This document shows positions 14,945 through 23,941 of a DNA stretch of 32,868 nucleotides, piece after piece. The translations under genes and the position numbers were made by a program. Location of the stretch: contig JBBQTU010000013.1 of NCBI GenBank assembly GCA_038213005.1, positions 1 to 32,868 on the forward strand, in the 5' to 3' direction. Source of the DNA: JBBQTU01 sp038213005 (GTDB taxonomy: Bacteria; Planctomycetota; Phycisphaerae; Tepidisphaerales; Tepidisphaeraceae). The notes under the pieces were generated by a model. The model was not told the origin of the DNA. It saw nothing but the letters and a program-made list of their open reading frames with translations, and searched no databases. Numbering within the stretch: position 1 is the first letter of the stretch; the number at the start of each line of letters is the position of its first letter.

Positions 14945-16273
14945 ATGGATATCACCCCCCAGAACGTGCAGGCTCTGGCTGACCAGAAGGATGAGGAGAA
15001 CATCAGGTTCCGCAGTTTTCTCAAGGCCAGCCCCCTGTCGGTTGAGCAGTTGGACAAGCTCGTGCTCCAGACCACCGACCAAGTCTGGGCAAAGGTGGAT
15101 TGCACTGCTTGCGGCAACTGCTGCAAGCACATCGGACCGGTTCTGGATCAGCAGGATGCCGAGCGACTGGCAGCCCGCCTGGGCATGACCATCGAGGCGC
15201 TGGTCGAGAAGTACCTGAAGCCCGAAGAGGATCCCGATGAAGCAGGTGATCGTTGGGAGATGCGGGTTCGCCCGTGCCCCTTGCTCGACAAAGACAACCG
15301 ATGCACCGTCTACGAAGACCGCCCCGCTTCATGCCGGGGATACCCCTATCTGCACGATGCCGATTTCGTCTTTCGGCTGCTGGGCACGTTGGAACGTGCC
15401 AGCACCTGCCCAATCGTCTTTGAGGTGCTGGAGCGGCTTAAAGAGAGCACCGGTTTTGACGCCGAAGAGGATGGGTTCCAAGACGACGAAGACTACGAGA
15501 TGGCCGATGCCAGCCAGTGGCCGGAGTTGTTGGATGCTGGCCCAATCCCATGGGACGCCATCCGGGCGCTGGCCGCCCGCCTGCCCCAGGACCACGACCT
15601 GCTGGAGAGTGTCCTGATCAGAGTGCGGGAACTGGTGGAGTCTGGCTTCTATGAGGCCTTCAACTACGAGATCGTTTACCTGCCGACCGTGCTGGCATTG
15701 AGCGCAGCCAATCTGAGCGAGCAGCAGCGTCGACGCGCCGCGTACTCTCTGGTGGCGTCGCTCAAGGTGGCCGGGGACGAAGTCGATGAACTGTACATGG
15801 AGATTCTGAATTGCGCGCTTGAGGCGTTTGGAGACGCCCCAGTGTCCGCAGCGCTTGGAGCGATCTCGCAGTTGGACGCTGACCACTTCGGCTGGTTCAA
15901 TCTTTGGGATGTTCTCTTTCAGGTCACGCCACAGACCGAAGCATCCCTTCGGCAGGAGGTAATCGGCGTGTGCATGGACGCACTGGGCAGGGCCGAGAGC
16001 GGAACTCTCAGTCTGCTAGACGCCATGTCGGCAGGCGAGATCCTGGCAAAGCTCAACGTCCCGGAAGCCCGAGACATCATCGAGGGATTAGCCAGCGAAT
16101 CCGTCGACTTCAAAGAGATCGCCGCAGTGTACACAGGAACGACACTTGACGAGCCCCCAACTCCGGTAGAACAGTGGGTCGAGTCCCATCGCGGCTTTCT
16201 GAAGGACTGGTACGAGCGAGAAGAGGATGATTTGGATGGTGGAGAAGCGGCCGACCGTGACCGGGTGCTGTAG
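14945..16273 (+). CDS. YkgJ-like CxxCxxCC cysteine-cluster protein
   Basis: The 442-aa product has the putative metal-binding domain of the YkgJ family: C53, C56, C59 and C60 (CTACGNCC), then C111, C120 and C130 (CPLL, NRC, PASCRGYP), a set thought to hold zinc or an iron-sulfur cluster. The remaining 300 residues are helical and acidic with no recognised domain. The frame ends in TAG at 16271-16273. Beyond it, in the same frame, 48 sense codons continue to TAG at 16418-16420 and encode a SEC-C motif (CPCGSGKKYKKCC). One C-to-T change of CAG (Gln) to TAG would explain this. The complete protein would be about 491 aa. No Shine-Dalgarno precedes the ATG at 14945; a weak promoter ends 8 nt before it. 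Confidence 0.82.
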   Translation: MDITPQNVQALADQKDEENIRFRSFLKASPLSVEQLDKLVLQTTDQVWAKVDCTACGNCCKHIGPVLDQQDAERLAARLGMTIEALVEKYLKPEEDPDEAGDRWEMRVRPCPLLDKDNRCTVYEDRPASCRGYPYLHDADFVFRLLGTLERASTCPIVFEVLERLKESTGFDAEEDGFQDDEDYEMADASQWPELLDAGPIPWDAIRALAARLPQDHDLLESVLIRVRELVESGFYEAFNYEIVYLPTVLALSAANLSEQQRRRAAYSLVASLKVAGDEVDELYMEILNCALEAFGDAPVSAALGAISQLDADHFGWFNLWDVLFQVTPQTEASLRQEVIGVCMDALGRAESGTLSLLDAMSAGEILAKLNVPEARDIIEGLASESVDFKEIAAVYTGTTLDEPPTPVEQWVESHRGFLKDWYEREEDDLDGGEAADRDRVL

Positions 16274-16420
16274 CAGCCCGTCGATCCCGACGGGCCGGAG
16301 GGTACACGGCGGCCCAGCGGGCCGACGCTGCCGATCGTGAATGAAGATCCCAAGATCGGGCGCAACGATCCCTGCCCGTGCGGCAGCGGGAAGAAGTACA
16401 AGAAGTGTTGCGGCAAGTAG
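16274..16420 (+). other. SEC-C tail cut off by an in-frame amber codon
   Basis: The 48 codons after the TAG at 16271-16273 stay in the frame of the upstream gene. They encode a Gly/Pro-rich linker and then the zinc-binding SEC-C signature IGRNDPCPCGSGKKYKKCCG (C-P-C-x8-C-C), found at the end of SecA and many other bacterial proteins. No start codon with a ribosome-binding site lies before it, so independent translation is unlikely. It was probably once the natural C-terminus of the cysteine-cluster protein, and may still be made by readthrough. The context UAG CAG CCC resembles the leaky UAG CAR YYA class. Confidence 0.8.
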
Positions 16421-16444
16421 CGCTCCCGCACACGGCCGGCGCGA

Positions 16445-17965
16445 TCAGGCACCCATGTGCCGCCGCTGGCGCGGTAACACGGCTTGAGTCTGGGAAACCG
16501 CGTCCGTCGGCGTGCTGGGGGCGAAAGGTTTGAGGGCCTCCGGCAGGTCGCGACGGCCGGGCCGAAGGTAATCCGATGCCAACTGCACACCGGCGGCGGC
16601 CGGCGACAGACCACGCTGTGTCGTCAGGTACTCCAGCATCAACGCGAAGAGCCTCGGCAGTGCGATGCGGTGGGTCTGGCCGGTCCTGGCAAAGAGCCAA
16701 TCCGACAGCGCCATCATCGCGGCGAAGGCGGAGCCATCGCCCCAGACCAGGGGCAGCGACTGGGCGAACTGGCCGCTGTTGGCCAGCATATCCCAGTAGC
16801 GAGCCACCCGCCGGATGCGCTGCATGGTGGCGAAGTTGATGAGGCAGTTCTGAAGAATTTCGTAGGGAGCGTCCGGACTGTAGACCATGCCCCACTCTTG
16901 CGTATGCCGTGCGATCGGCGCTCCGTGGAGGCGTTTGAGGATTCCGAGTTGGATCTCGTGCGGGCGAAGCGCCAGCAGGCGGTCAAACCCGGCCGCAAAA
17001 CTCTCCACCGACTCACCCGGCAGCCCGGCCACCAGATCAGCGTGGATATGAGCGTGGGTCTGCTCTCGCAGCAGCCGGATCGTGGCCTGGGCCTTGGCGT
17101 TGTCCTGGCGTCGGCCAATGCGCTGGGCCACGTCCTCATCGAAGGTCTGAATCCCGATCTCGAGTTGGATCGCCCCCTTCGGAAAGCGAGTGATGGAGTC
17201 GATGAGCGTCTGAGGCAGCCGGTCGGGGATCATCTCGAAATGGAGGAACAGCCCCGGGCGATTGCGAGCAAAAAAGAAGTCGAGGATCGCCGTGGCGTGC
17301 GCGATATCGATGTTGAACGTGCGGTCGACGAACTTGAAGACGAGGCAGCCACGATCCAGCAGCCGCTGCATCTGCTGGAGAAACGGCTCAAGCGGAAACC
17401 GCCGCACCGAGATATCCAGCGACGACAGACAGAACTCACAGCCGAACGGACAGCCGCGAGATGACTCGACATAGACGGTGCGGTGGGCCAGGTCGGCGTC
17501 GGTGTAAAGGTCATAGGGCATGACGACGCTGTCCAGCGCCGGAGGCTCCGGCAGCAGGATGCGAGATGCAGGTTCGTCCGCGAGAAGCGTGCGGCACAAC
17601 TCAGGAAATGCCAGATCGCCTTCGCCGCAGATGATGTGGTCCGCGAAGGCCGCAACAGGCTGCTGGTCCGTCTCGTAGCTGATCTCCGGGCCGCCCAGTA
17701 CCAGCGTCACCTCCGGGCGAAGCTGCTTCAGCACACGTGCCAGTTCCAACGACTGCCGGGCATTCCAGACGTAGACGGCCAGGCCCACGATATGGGGATT
17801 GCAGGCCAGGATCGCCTCGGCCACGTCGAGGCAGCGGTCGTCCAGATCGAACTCGATGATCGCAGCCCGATCGCGCAGGTCGCCGAGATTGGCATGCAGA
17901 TAGCGCAGCCCAAACGAAGCGTGGGCGAAGCGGGCGTTGAATGTGGTCAGGACGATATCGCGCAT
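16445..17965 (-). CDS. B12-binding-type radical SAM protein with DUF4080-like C-terminus
   Basis: The 506-aa product begins with a Rossmann-like cobalamin-binding-type domain (about 1-130), which lacks the DxHxxG cobalamin motif, as in many members. A radical-SAM core follows, with CxxxCxxC at C172, C176 and C179 (RGCPFGCEFC), binding a 4Fe-4S cluster and SAM. Downstream features such as LEIGIQTFDEDV and HADLVAGLPGE are typical of this class, and the C-terminal third resembles DUF4080. The reaction is unknown. The ATG at 17965 has no strong Shine-Dalgarno; TATCAT (17983-17978) lies 12 nt upstream. The gene follows the transporter pair by 52 nt on the same strand, so it may share their transcript. 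Confidence 0.83.
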   Translation of the reverse strand: MRDIVLTTFNARFAHASFGLRYLHANLGDLRDRAAIIEFDLDDRCLDVAEAILACNPHIVGLAVYVWNARQSLELARVLKQLRPEVTLVLGGPEISYETDQQPVAAFADHIICGEGDLAFPELCRTLLADEPASRILLPEPPALDSVVMPYDLYTDADLAHRTVYVESSRGCPFGCEFCLSSLDISVRRFPLEPFLQQMQRLLDRGCLVFKFVDRTFNIDIAHATAILDFFFARNRPGLFLHFEMIPDRLPQTLIDSITRFPKGAIQLEIGIQTFDEDVAQRIGRRQDNAKAQATIRLLREQTHAHIHADLVAGLPGESVESFAAGFDRLLALRPHEIQLGILKRLHGAPIARHTQEWGMVYSPDAPYEILQNCLINFATMQRIRRVARYWDMLANSGQFAQSLPLVWGDGSAFAAMMALSDWLFARTGQTHRIALPRLFALMLEYLTTQRGLSPAAAGVQLASDYLRPGRRDLPEALKPFAPSTPTDAVSQTQAVLPRQRRHMGA

Positions 17966-18017
17966 AGTTACCGGGGCATGATACCCGGAGAGCGGAAGTA
18001 TCCTCAGTCCAGCCGAA

Positions 18018-19781
18018 TTATGAACCAGTAAACAATAGCACGATGAGCTGCGCCACCAGCACGCGCAGGATCATGGTCAGCGGATATACAGTGGCAAACG
18101 CTACGGCCGGGGCCTCTGAGTCGGTTATCGTGTGCACGAACGCCAGTGAAGGCGACGTGAGACTCCCGGCCAGCAGGCCGCACAGTTGCAGAAAATTGGA
18201 TTTCAGGAAGATGCGGGCAAACAGGCCGACGGCGATCAACGGCACAAAGGTGACGATCGCGCCCAGCCCCAGCAGATACAGCCCGGTCGTGCTCCACAAG
18301 GTGGCGAAGAAGCCTTCGCCGGCCAGCAGTCCTACGCCGATGAGGAACAGTACGATGCCCAATTCCCGCAGAAGGGCGGCGGCACTGAACGGCATGTACC
18401 AGATCAGGGATCGCACGCGCCCCAGCCGAGCCAATAGGATCGCGACGACCATCGGGCCGGCCGCCAGCCCCAGTTTCAGAGGAACTGGCAGTCCCGGCAC
18501 CCTTAGCGGCAACATCCCAAGCGTCACGCCGAGCGCCAGGCCAACGAAGATAGGGAGCAATCTGGGCAGATTCAGTTCGCGCATTGAGTTGCCCAGCGTC
18601 TTGGCCGCTTCGTCCAGCGCTTCGTCCTCGCCCACAGCGAGCACGCGATCTCCAAACTGCAGGCGGATATCGCTGACGGCCGTGAACTGGAGCTCGCCAC
18701 GGATGAACCGCGTGATCGTGACCCCCAGCCGGTCGGCGAAGCTCAGTTCATTGAGCGTCTTGCCAAGCACCTGGGGATGCGTCACGAGGATCTGCCGCGA
18801 GGTGATATGGCTGCCCAGGATGCGCAGGTCGGCGCTGATCTGTTGCCCGGCAATCAGCCTTAGTGCCTCAAGGGCCTTGGGTTCGCCGACAGCGAAGATG
18901 ACGTCGCGTGTGTGCAGCATCAGGTCCGGCCGGGCCACGCTCACCACCACACCATGCAGCACGCGGGAGATCACGACGCCCGTTCCGTGGAGTTCCTCAA
19001 GTCCCTTGACGGTCAGCCCCTCCATATTTGGATTCACCAGGTCGATGTTCATCGTCGCCGGGGTCACGCGATCGCCCCGTTGCTGGCGTTCGATCTCGTC
19101 GGCCTCTCGCTGCGGATTGACTCGGAAGATCGCCCGCAGGAGAACCATCGCCAGGATGACGCCGAACAGGCCGAAGGGATAGGTGATGGCGAAGGCGGGC
19201 GCGGTCGAGGTCGCGATAATCGCAATCGCGTCCGTGCCGTGAACAGTCTTGAGAGCCTCGCCGGCAGACCCGAACGCCGGGGCGTTTGTCGTCGCTCCGG
19301 CAAAAAGTCCGGCGGCGCCGGAAATGCCCAGCGACGGAATGATCAGCCCCATCCCCACACTCAGGATCGCCCCGAGCAGGACGATCGTCGCGGCCAGAGC
19401 GTTGAGCCGAAGGCCCTGTTTGCGCAGCGAAGCGACAAAGCCCGGCCCAACCTGGACCCCCACCGCATAGACGAACAGGATCAGTCCAAAGTCGCGAATG
19501 AACTCGACAACCGGCCGGCTCAGCGTGGACATGCCCATCAGTCGGCCGACAATCAGGCCCGTGAACATGACTCCCGGGATCCCCAGCGCAAACCCGCGCA
19601 AGCGAATCGAGCCGATCGCCAGGCCTGACACGGCGACGATGCTGACTGCCAAGACCGTCAGCGCCACCGACGCCGGCGGAAACAGGCTGAAGAATACAGA
19701 GGGTGCACTGGCCGGCATGCTCGCAGGCTCTGCTGTGACTGCGAGCAGAGCAGGAGCTAGATCCAGTATTCCGTCAACCAT
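18018..19781 (-). CDS. AspT/YidE/YbjL-family (AAE) transporter, copy 2
   Basis: The 587-aa membrane protein has two blocks of five or so hydrophobic segments (about 40-220 and 410-587) separated by a cytoplasmic pair of RCK_C/TrkA-C domains (about 235-405, VNPNMEGLTVKGLEEL and ILVTHPQVLGKTLNELSF). FGLILFVYAVGVQVGPGF and AGLFAGATTNAPAF are hallmarks of the aspartate:alanine exchanger family. Members exchange or export dicarboxylates or amino acids; the substrate here cannot be assigned. The ATG at 19781 has an ideal AAGGAGG about 5 nt upstream. It follows its paralogue by 54 nt in one operon. The long N-terminal segment before the first membrane helix is Ala/Pro-rich. Confidence 0.88.
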   Translation of the reverse strand: MVDGILDLAPALLAVTAEPASMPASAPSVFFSLFPPASVALTVLAVSIVAVSGLAIGSIRLRGFALGIPGVMFTGLIVGRLMGMSTLSRPVVEFIRDFGLILFVYAVGVQVGPGFVASLRKQGLRLNALAATIVLLGAILSVGMGLIIPSLGISGAAGLFAGATTNAPAFGSAGEALKTVHGTDAIAIIATSTAPAFAITYPFGLFGVILAMVLLRAIFRVNPQREADEIERQQRGDRVTPATMNIDLVNPNMEGLTVKGLEELHGTGVVISRVLHGVVVSVARPDLMLHTRDVIFAVGEPKALEALRLIAGQQISADLRILGSHITSRQILVTHPQVLGKTLNELSFADRLGVTITRFIRGELQFTAVSDIRLQFGDRVLAVGEDEALDEAAKTLGNSMRELNLPRLLPIFVGLALGVTLGMLPLRVPGLPVPLKLGLAAGPMVVAILLARLGRVRSLIWYMPFSAAALLRELGIVLFLIGVGLLAGEGFFATLWSTTGLYLLGLGAIVTFVPLIAVGLFARIFLKSNFLQLCGLLAGSLTSPSLAFVHTITDSEAPAVAFATVYPLTMILRVLVAQLIVLLFTGS

Positions 19782-19835
19782 GAGCCTCCTTCAACCGCCA
19801 ATGATAGGCAGGAGAAGGTGCTCATGCCGCCCGGC

Positions 19836-21662
19836 TCAGTTTACGGTGCCGGCCGCCCGTGCGAACACCAGCACAATCGTCTGGGCCAGGAAGATTCGCA
19901 GGATCATGGTGAGTGGGTAGACCGTTGAATAGGCCACGGACGGGGCGTCCGATCCGGTCACCTGTCCGGCAAACGCCAGGGCAGGAGGATCGGTCATCGA
20001 GCCCGACAGCAGCCCGCAGATGGTCATGAAGTTGGTCTTCATCACGATGCGGGCAAAGAACCCGACGATCGCAATCGGCAGGAAGGTGATCAGCGTGGCG
20101 TATCCCATCCACTTCAGCCCATCGCCCTCGGTAAGGGTCTTGACGAAGTCGCCGCCGCAGTTCAGACCCACACACGCCAGGAAGAGCACGATACCGATCT
20201 CGCGCAGGGCCAGGTTGGCGCTCTGCGGCAGGTAATAGATCAGCGGGCCGACTTTGCTGATCCGGCTGAGGATGAGCGCCACCACCAGCGGGCCGCCCGC
20301 CAGGCCGAGCTTCACCGGGGCCGGGAGATTCGGCAGCGGAATCGCCCAACTGCCCAGGATCACGCCCAGGGCGATCGCCACGAAGATCGGCACGATCTGC
20401 GGATGATTAAGCGCCTTGACGCTGTTGCCCAGCGCAGCGGCCGCCTCTTTCACATCGTCCTCTTCGCCCACCACGCCCAGCGCATCGCCATAGGCAATGT
20501 GTACGCCCGACGACATTGGACTCATGGAGATATCACCGCGAATAACGCGAGTACAGGTGACGTTGTGGCGCTCGAGCAGCTCAAGCTCCTCAACCGTCTG
20601 GCCCACGAATTCGCCCTTGGTGACCAGTATTTTCTGATAGGTCAGCGGGCTGTGAACCGTCCGCACGTCAATCTTGGAAGCCACGCCGATCTTGTCGCGG
20701 AAGCGGTCGACGCCCGTCTGCGGACCGACCACGTGCAGGACGTCGCCGGCACCGACCGTCACCTTCGGCGCGCCCAGGACAACCTTGTCGCCCTTGAGCA
20801 CACGACTGATGGTGACATGGCAGGCTTGCAGTTCCGGCAGCTTCGCCAGCGGCAGACCGACAATTGCCGAGTTCTTCACCTCAATGTCCGCCATCACCAG
20901 CGGCTCGCGTCTGGATGCCTGCGCCTTGGTGATCTCGCTCTGCTCCTTCTCCAGGCTGATCTTGAAAACACCGCGAATCAGCAGCATCGTGAAGATGATG
21001 CCCAGGATGCCGAACGGATACGCCATCGCATAGGCGTTCTGCTGCATGGGCACCTTGTCGGCCATGCCCACCTCGGCAAGTTTCAGAGCCTCGGCGGCCG
21101 CCTGAAGCGACGGGGTGTTTGTGGTGGAACCCGAGAACAGACCCACCGCCGCCGCCAGCGGCACATTGGCGAACTTGAAAATGCACACCGCAATGATGGC
21201 GCCTAGCACCACGATGCTCGCCGCCATCAGATTCAGCTTCAGCCCATCCTTGCGCAGCGACGAGAAGAAGCCGGGCCCGACTTGGATGCCAATCGTGTAG
21301 ACAAACAGGATCAGTCCAAACTCCTGAACGAAGTGCAGCACGTGCCAGTTCTTGGGGTCTGCCCCCGGGTCCAGCAGCGGGATCCCCCACTGCCTGGCGT
21401 AGTGAGCCAGCGCGATGCCCGCAAAGAGCACGCCGCCGATCCCGAGGCTGATGCCGCGGAACTTGATCATGCCCAGTGCCATTCCCAGAGCCGACACGAC
21501 GCACAGCACGAGCATGATGTGCGCGACGCTGGCGAGGGTGAGCAGGTCGCCAAACCACTTGGGAAGGGTGGCGAGAAACTCCGTCAGCACCGCCGGCCGG
21601 GTGGTAACCTGCGTCGCGGCTTCCGAAGCCAGGACATATGAGAGGGACATATCCAAAAACAT
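19836..21662 (-). CDS. AspT/YidE/YbjL-family (AAE) transporter, copy 1
   Basis: The 608-aa membrane protein has the same design as its downstream paralogue: membrane block, two RCK_C domains (about 260-410, with IEVKNSAIVGLPLAKLPEL and ILVTKGEFVGQTVEELELL) and a second membrane block. Hallmarks are FGLILFVYTIGIQVGPGF and GLFSGSTTNTPSL, matching AAE-family exchangers or exporters. The two copies are clearly related by eye in every block, so they arose by tandem duplication. They may act as a pair with different substrates or as a heteromer; neither is shown. The ATG at 21662 is chosen over a TTG at 21746 because AAGGAG (21678-21673) lies 10 nt upstream. A TTGACA -35 lies at 21836-21831. Confidence 0.88.
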   Translation of the reverse strand: MFLDMSLSYVLASEAATQVTTRPAVLTEFLATLPKWFGDLLTLASVAHIMLVLCVVSALGMALGMIKFRGISLGIGGVLFAGIALAHYARQWGIPLLDPGADPKNWHVLHFVQEFGLILFVYTIGIQVGPGFFSSLRKDGLKLNLMAASIVVLGAIIAVCIFKFANVPLAAAVGLFSGSTTNTPSLQAAAEALKLAEVGMADKVPMQQNAYAMAYPFGILGIIFTMLLIRGVFKISLEKEQSEITKAQASRREPLVMADIEVKNSAIVGLPLAKLPELQACHVTISRVLKGDKVVLGAPKVTVGAGDVLHVVGPQTGVDRFRDKIGVASKIDVRTVHSPLTYQKILVTKGEFVGQTVEELELLERHNVTCTRVIRGDISMSPMSSGVHIAYGDALGVVGEEDDVKEAAAALGNSVKALNHPQIVPIFVAIALGVILGSWAIPLPNLPAPVKLGLAGGPLVVALILSRISKVGPLIYYLPQSANLALREIGIVLFLACVGLNCGGDFVKTLTEGDGLKWMGYATLITFLPIAIVGFFARIVMKTNFMTICGLLSGSMTDPPALAFAGQVTGSDAPSVAYSTVYPLTMILRIFLAQTIVLVFARAAGTVN

Positions 21663-21807
21663 AAGCAGACCGCTCCTTAGACCCCCAGGCAGGGAACTGT
21701 CCCGTCCTGTGGTCAGACCGCTCAATTGAGCTGGGTTTATCTCCAATCAAGCCCGCGATGCCAGCGGTTGGTTTTGTGGCAGCGAGCTCGGCGGAATCAA
21801 TTAGAGA

Positions 21808-21836
21808 AATCTTTCACTATTTCACCCGTCTGTCAA
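21808..21836 (-). promoter_or_regulatory. Promoter of the transporter operon
   Basis: On the minus strand a perfect TTGACA (21836-21831), a 17-bp spacer and AAGATT (21813-21808, three of six) would start a leader of about 140 nt before the ATG at 21662. It faces away from the ABC-importer promoter in the 319-bp divergent gap. Confidence 0.45.
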
Positions 21837-21946
21837 GTAACCGCACCACATTTCGTCGGCATGCGACAATTTGAACCGAGAAACAGCCCATTTAAGCGCA
21901 TCCGACCGAAGCTCCTTCTTATCCTATGTATTTAATAGACATACCC

Positions 21947-21975
21947 TTGACCAAGCGGGTTGATGGGCGTACCCT
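21947..21975 (+). promoter_or_regulatory. Promoter of the ABC importer operon
   Basis: TTGACC (21947-21952), a 17-bp spacer and TACCCT (21970-21975) give a strong -35 and a weak -10. The -10 ends 7 nt before the ATG at 21982, so the mRNA would be leaderless. Confidence 0.45.
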
Positions 21976-21981
21976 GACTGA

Positions 21982-23034
21982 ATGAACATGCGAACTCTTC
22001 TGTCAGTGACGGGAACGGGGCTGCTGATCGTCACCATGGTGTTGTCAGGCGGATGCAGGAAGTCGCAGACTGAGCAGGCCGCAGACTCTGCCAAAGCGCC
22101 GCCTGCGGACAATTCCAAGGTCGAGATCCGCATCGGCTATTTCGCAAATCTCACTCATGCCCAGGCCGTTCTCGGGATGGCATCCGGGGACTTCACCAAG
22201 GCTGTCGCCCCCGCCAAGGTGACTACCAAAGTCTTCAATGCCGGGCCTTCGCTGACCGAGGCCCTGTTCGCCGGCGAAATCGACCTGGGCTATGTTGGCC
22301 CCGGACCGGCCATCGCGGCGTTCACGCGGAGCAAGGGTGCCGGACTGAAGATCATCGGAGGCGCGGCCGCCAATGGCGTGGTGATCGTCGCCCGTAAAGA
22401 CTCGGGAATCGCAACCCTTGCCGACCTGGCCGGCAAGAAACTCGCGACCCCGCAGCTCGCCAATACGCAGGACATCGCCGCACGGCACTATCTCCAGACC
22501 GAATTGAAACAGACCGACCTGTCCAACATCCTGCCGGTTGCCAACGCCGAACAGGTGGCGCTAATGGACCGGGGACAGATTGACGCCGCCTGGGTGCCCG
22601 AACCTTGGGGCGCGGTGCTGATGGATCGCACGGGCGCGAAACTGATCGCCGAGGAGAAGGACCTCTGGCCGGGCAAGCAGGTTGCGATCACTGTCATCGT
22701 GGCATCACCTCGCTTCCTCAAGGAGCATCCCGACCTGGCGAAGAAGATACTGGAGGTCCATCAGCAGTGGACCACTCGGCTGCAAGGCAGTGATCCGGCG
22801 GTTGTCGCTCAACTCAAGGACGCGCTATTCGCGCTGACCAGGAAGCAATTCCCGCCGGGCGTCATTGATACGGCGCTTCGGCGGGTCACGTTCACCAACG
22901 ATCCGCTGCCCGGCACCCTGCAGACGATGGCGCAGTGGACGTACGAGACCGGCTTCGCCAAGGAAAAACCTGACCTCAGGGGCTTGGTTGACCCGGACTT
23001 TGCGGGCACAATAGCTGTATCGCCCGGAAAGTAA
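21982..23034 (+). CDS. ABC importer substrate-binding lipoprotein (nitrate/sulfonate/taurine type)
   Basis: The 350-aa product has a lipoprotein-like signal peptide (hydrophobic to about residue 22, then GGC with Cys25), so it is probably anchored at the outer face of the membrane. The rest matches the NMT1/SsuA/TauA-like periplasmic binding fold: KVEIRIGYFANLTHAQAVLG, FNAGPSLTEALFAGEIDLGYVGPGP, LADLAGKKLATPQLANTQDI and DRGQIDAAWVPEPWGAVL. The ligand could be an alkylsulfonate, taurine, nitrate or a pyrimidine; the sequence alone does not decide. The ATG at 21982 has no Shine-Dalgarno; a second ATG in frame at 21988 is possible. It is followed within 7 nt by its ATPase gene and then the permease. 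Confidence 0.9.
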   Translation: MNMRTLLSVTGTGLLIVTMVLSGGCRKSQTEQAADSAKAPPADNSKVEIRIGYFANLTHAQAVLGMASGDFTKAVAPAKVTTKVFNAGPSLTEALFAGEIDLGYVGPGPAIAAFTRSKGAGLKIIGGAAANGVVIVARKDSGIATLADLAGKKLATPQLANTQDIAARHYLQTELKQTDLSNILPVANAEQVALMDRGQIDAAWVPEPWGAVLMDRTGAKLIAEEKDLWPGKQVAITVIVASPRFLKEHPDLAKKILEVHQQWTTRLQGSDPAVVAQLKDALFALTRKQFPPGVIDTALRRVTFTNDPLPGTLQTMAQWTYETGFAKEKPDLRGLVDPDFAGTIAVSPGK

Positions 23035-23041
23035 CCGAGTA

Positions 23042-23941
23042 ATGTCGCTGCTGAATATCTTCAATCTTCACAACGGTCAGCCAGCCGCCCCGCCTCCGGC
23101 GCAGCGCGGGCATGTGGTCATGCAGTCGGTGACCAAGGCCTTCGCCCGCGGCACCGCCCCGGCCGTCCAGGACATCAACCTGACCGTCAAGCCCGGCGAA
23201 TTCGTCGTCGTCGTCGGCCCCAGCGGCTGCGGAAAGAGCACCCTTCTGAACCTGCTGGCCGGCATGCTGCATCCGGATTCCGGCTCGATCACGCTCGATG
23301 GCCAGCCCGTGCGGGCGCCCGGCCCCGATCGCGCGGTGGTCTTCCAGGATCACGCCCTCTTCCCCTGGCTGACGGCCGCCGAGAACGTCGGCTTCGGGCT
23401 GAAAATGTCCGGCGCTCGCGGCGATGGCGAGCGGGCCGATCGCGTGGCCGAGGCCCTGGCGATGGTCCACCTCAGCCACAGCGGGGACAAGTTGGTTCAC
23501 GAACTCTCCGGCGGCATGAAGCAGCGTGTGGCGATCGCCCGCGCCCTGGTCATGGACCCCGCCGTACTGCTGATGGACGAACCGTTCGCCGCCCTGGACG
23601 CACAGACTCGCACGCTCATGCACGCGCAGTTGCAGGAACTGTGGGTGCAGACGCATAAGACGATCATTTTCGTAACCCACTCCGTGGGCGAGGCGGTCCG
23701 ACTGGCAGACCGGATCGTCGTGCTGCATGCCATGCCCGGAAGAGTACGCAAGACGATCAACGTCGACCTGTCGCACCCGCGTGATTTCGACAGCAAGGAC
23801 ATTTCCGAACTGGTACAACAGGTAAGACGGGAGATCGAGGATGAGGTCAACCGTGTCAATTCGCAGATGGCTGAGTTCTGGAAACCTGAAGGTGGCGCTG
23901 ACATGGATCGCGGCACTCTTGGCGTGGGAGATGGCATATAG
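23042..23941 (+). CDS. ABC importer ATPase (SsuB/TauB/NrtD type)
   Basis: The 299-aa cytoplasmic ATPase powers the importer. It shows Walker A GPSGCGKSTL near residue 58-67, Q-loop VVFQDHALFPWLTA, signature ELSGGMKQRVAIARAL, Walker B VLLMDEPFAALD and the H-loop VTHSVGEAVRL. This pattern is that of the nitrate/sulfonate/taurine subfamily. It starts 7 nt after the binding-protein gene. The last 101 nt overlap the permease gene in another frame, so the C-terminal tail (about 33 residues after the ABC core) is encoded there. No strong Shine-Dalgarno is visible before its ATG. Confidence 0.92.
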   Translation: MSLLNIFNLHNGQPAAPPPAQRGHVVMQSVTKAFARGTAPAVQDINLTVKPGEFVVVVGPSGCGKSTLLNLLAGMLHPDSGSITLDGQPVRAPGPDRAVVFQDHALFPWLTAAENVGFGLKMSGARGDGERADRVAEALAMVHLSHSGDKLVHELSGGMKQRVAIARALVMDPAVLLMDEPFAALDAQTRTLMHAQLQELWVQTHKTIIFVTHSVGEAVRLADRIVVLHAMPGRVRKTINVDLSHPRDFDSKDISELVQQVRREIEDEVNRVNSQMAEFWKPEGGADMDRGTLGVGDGI

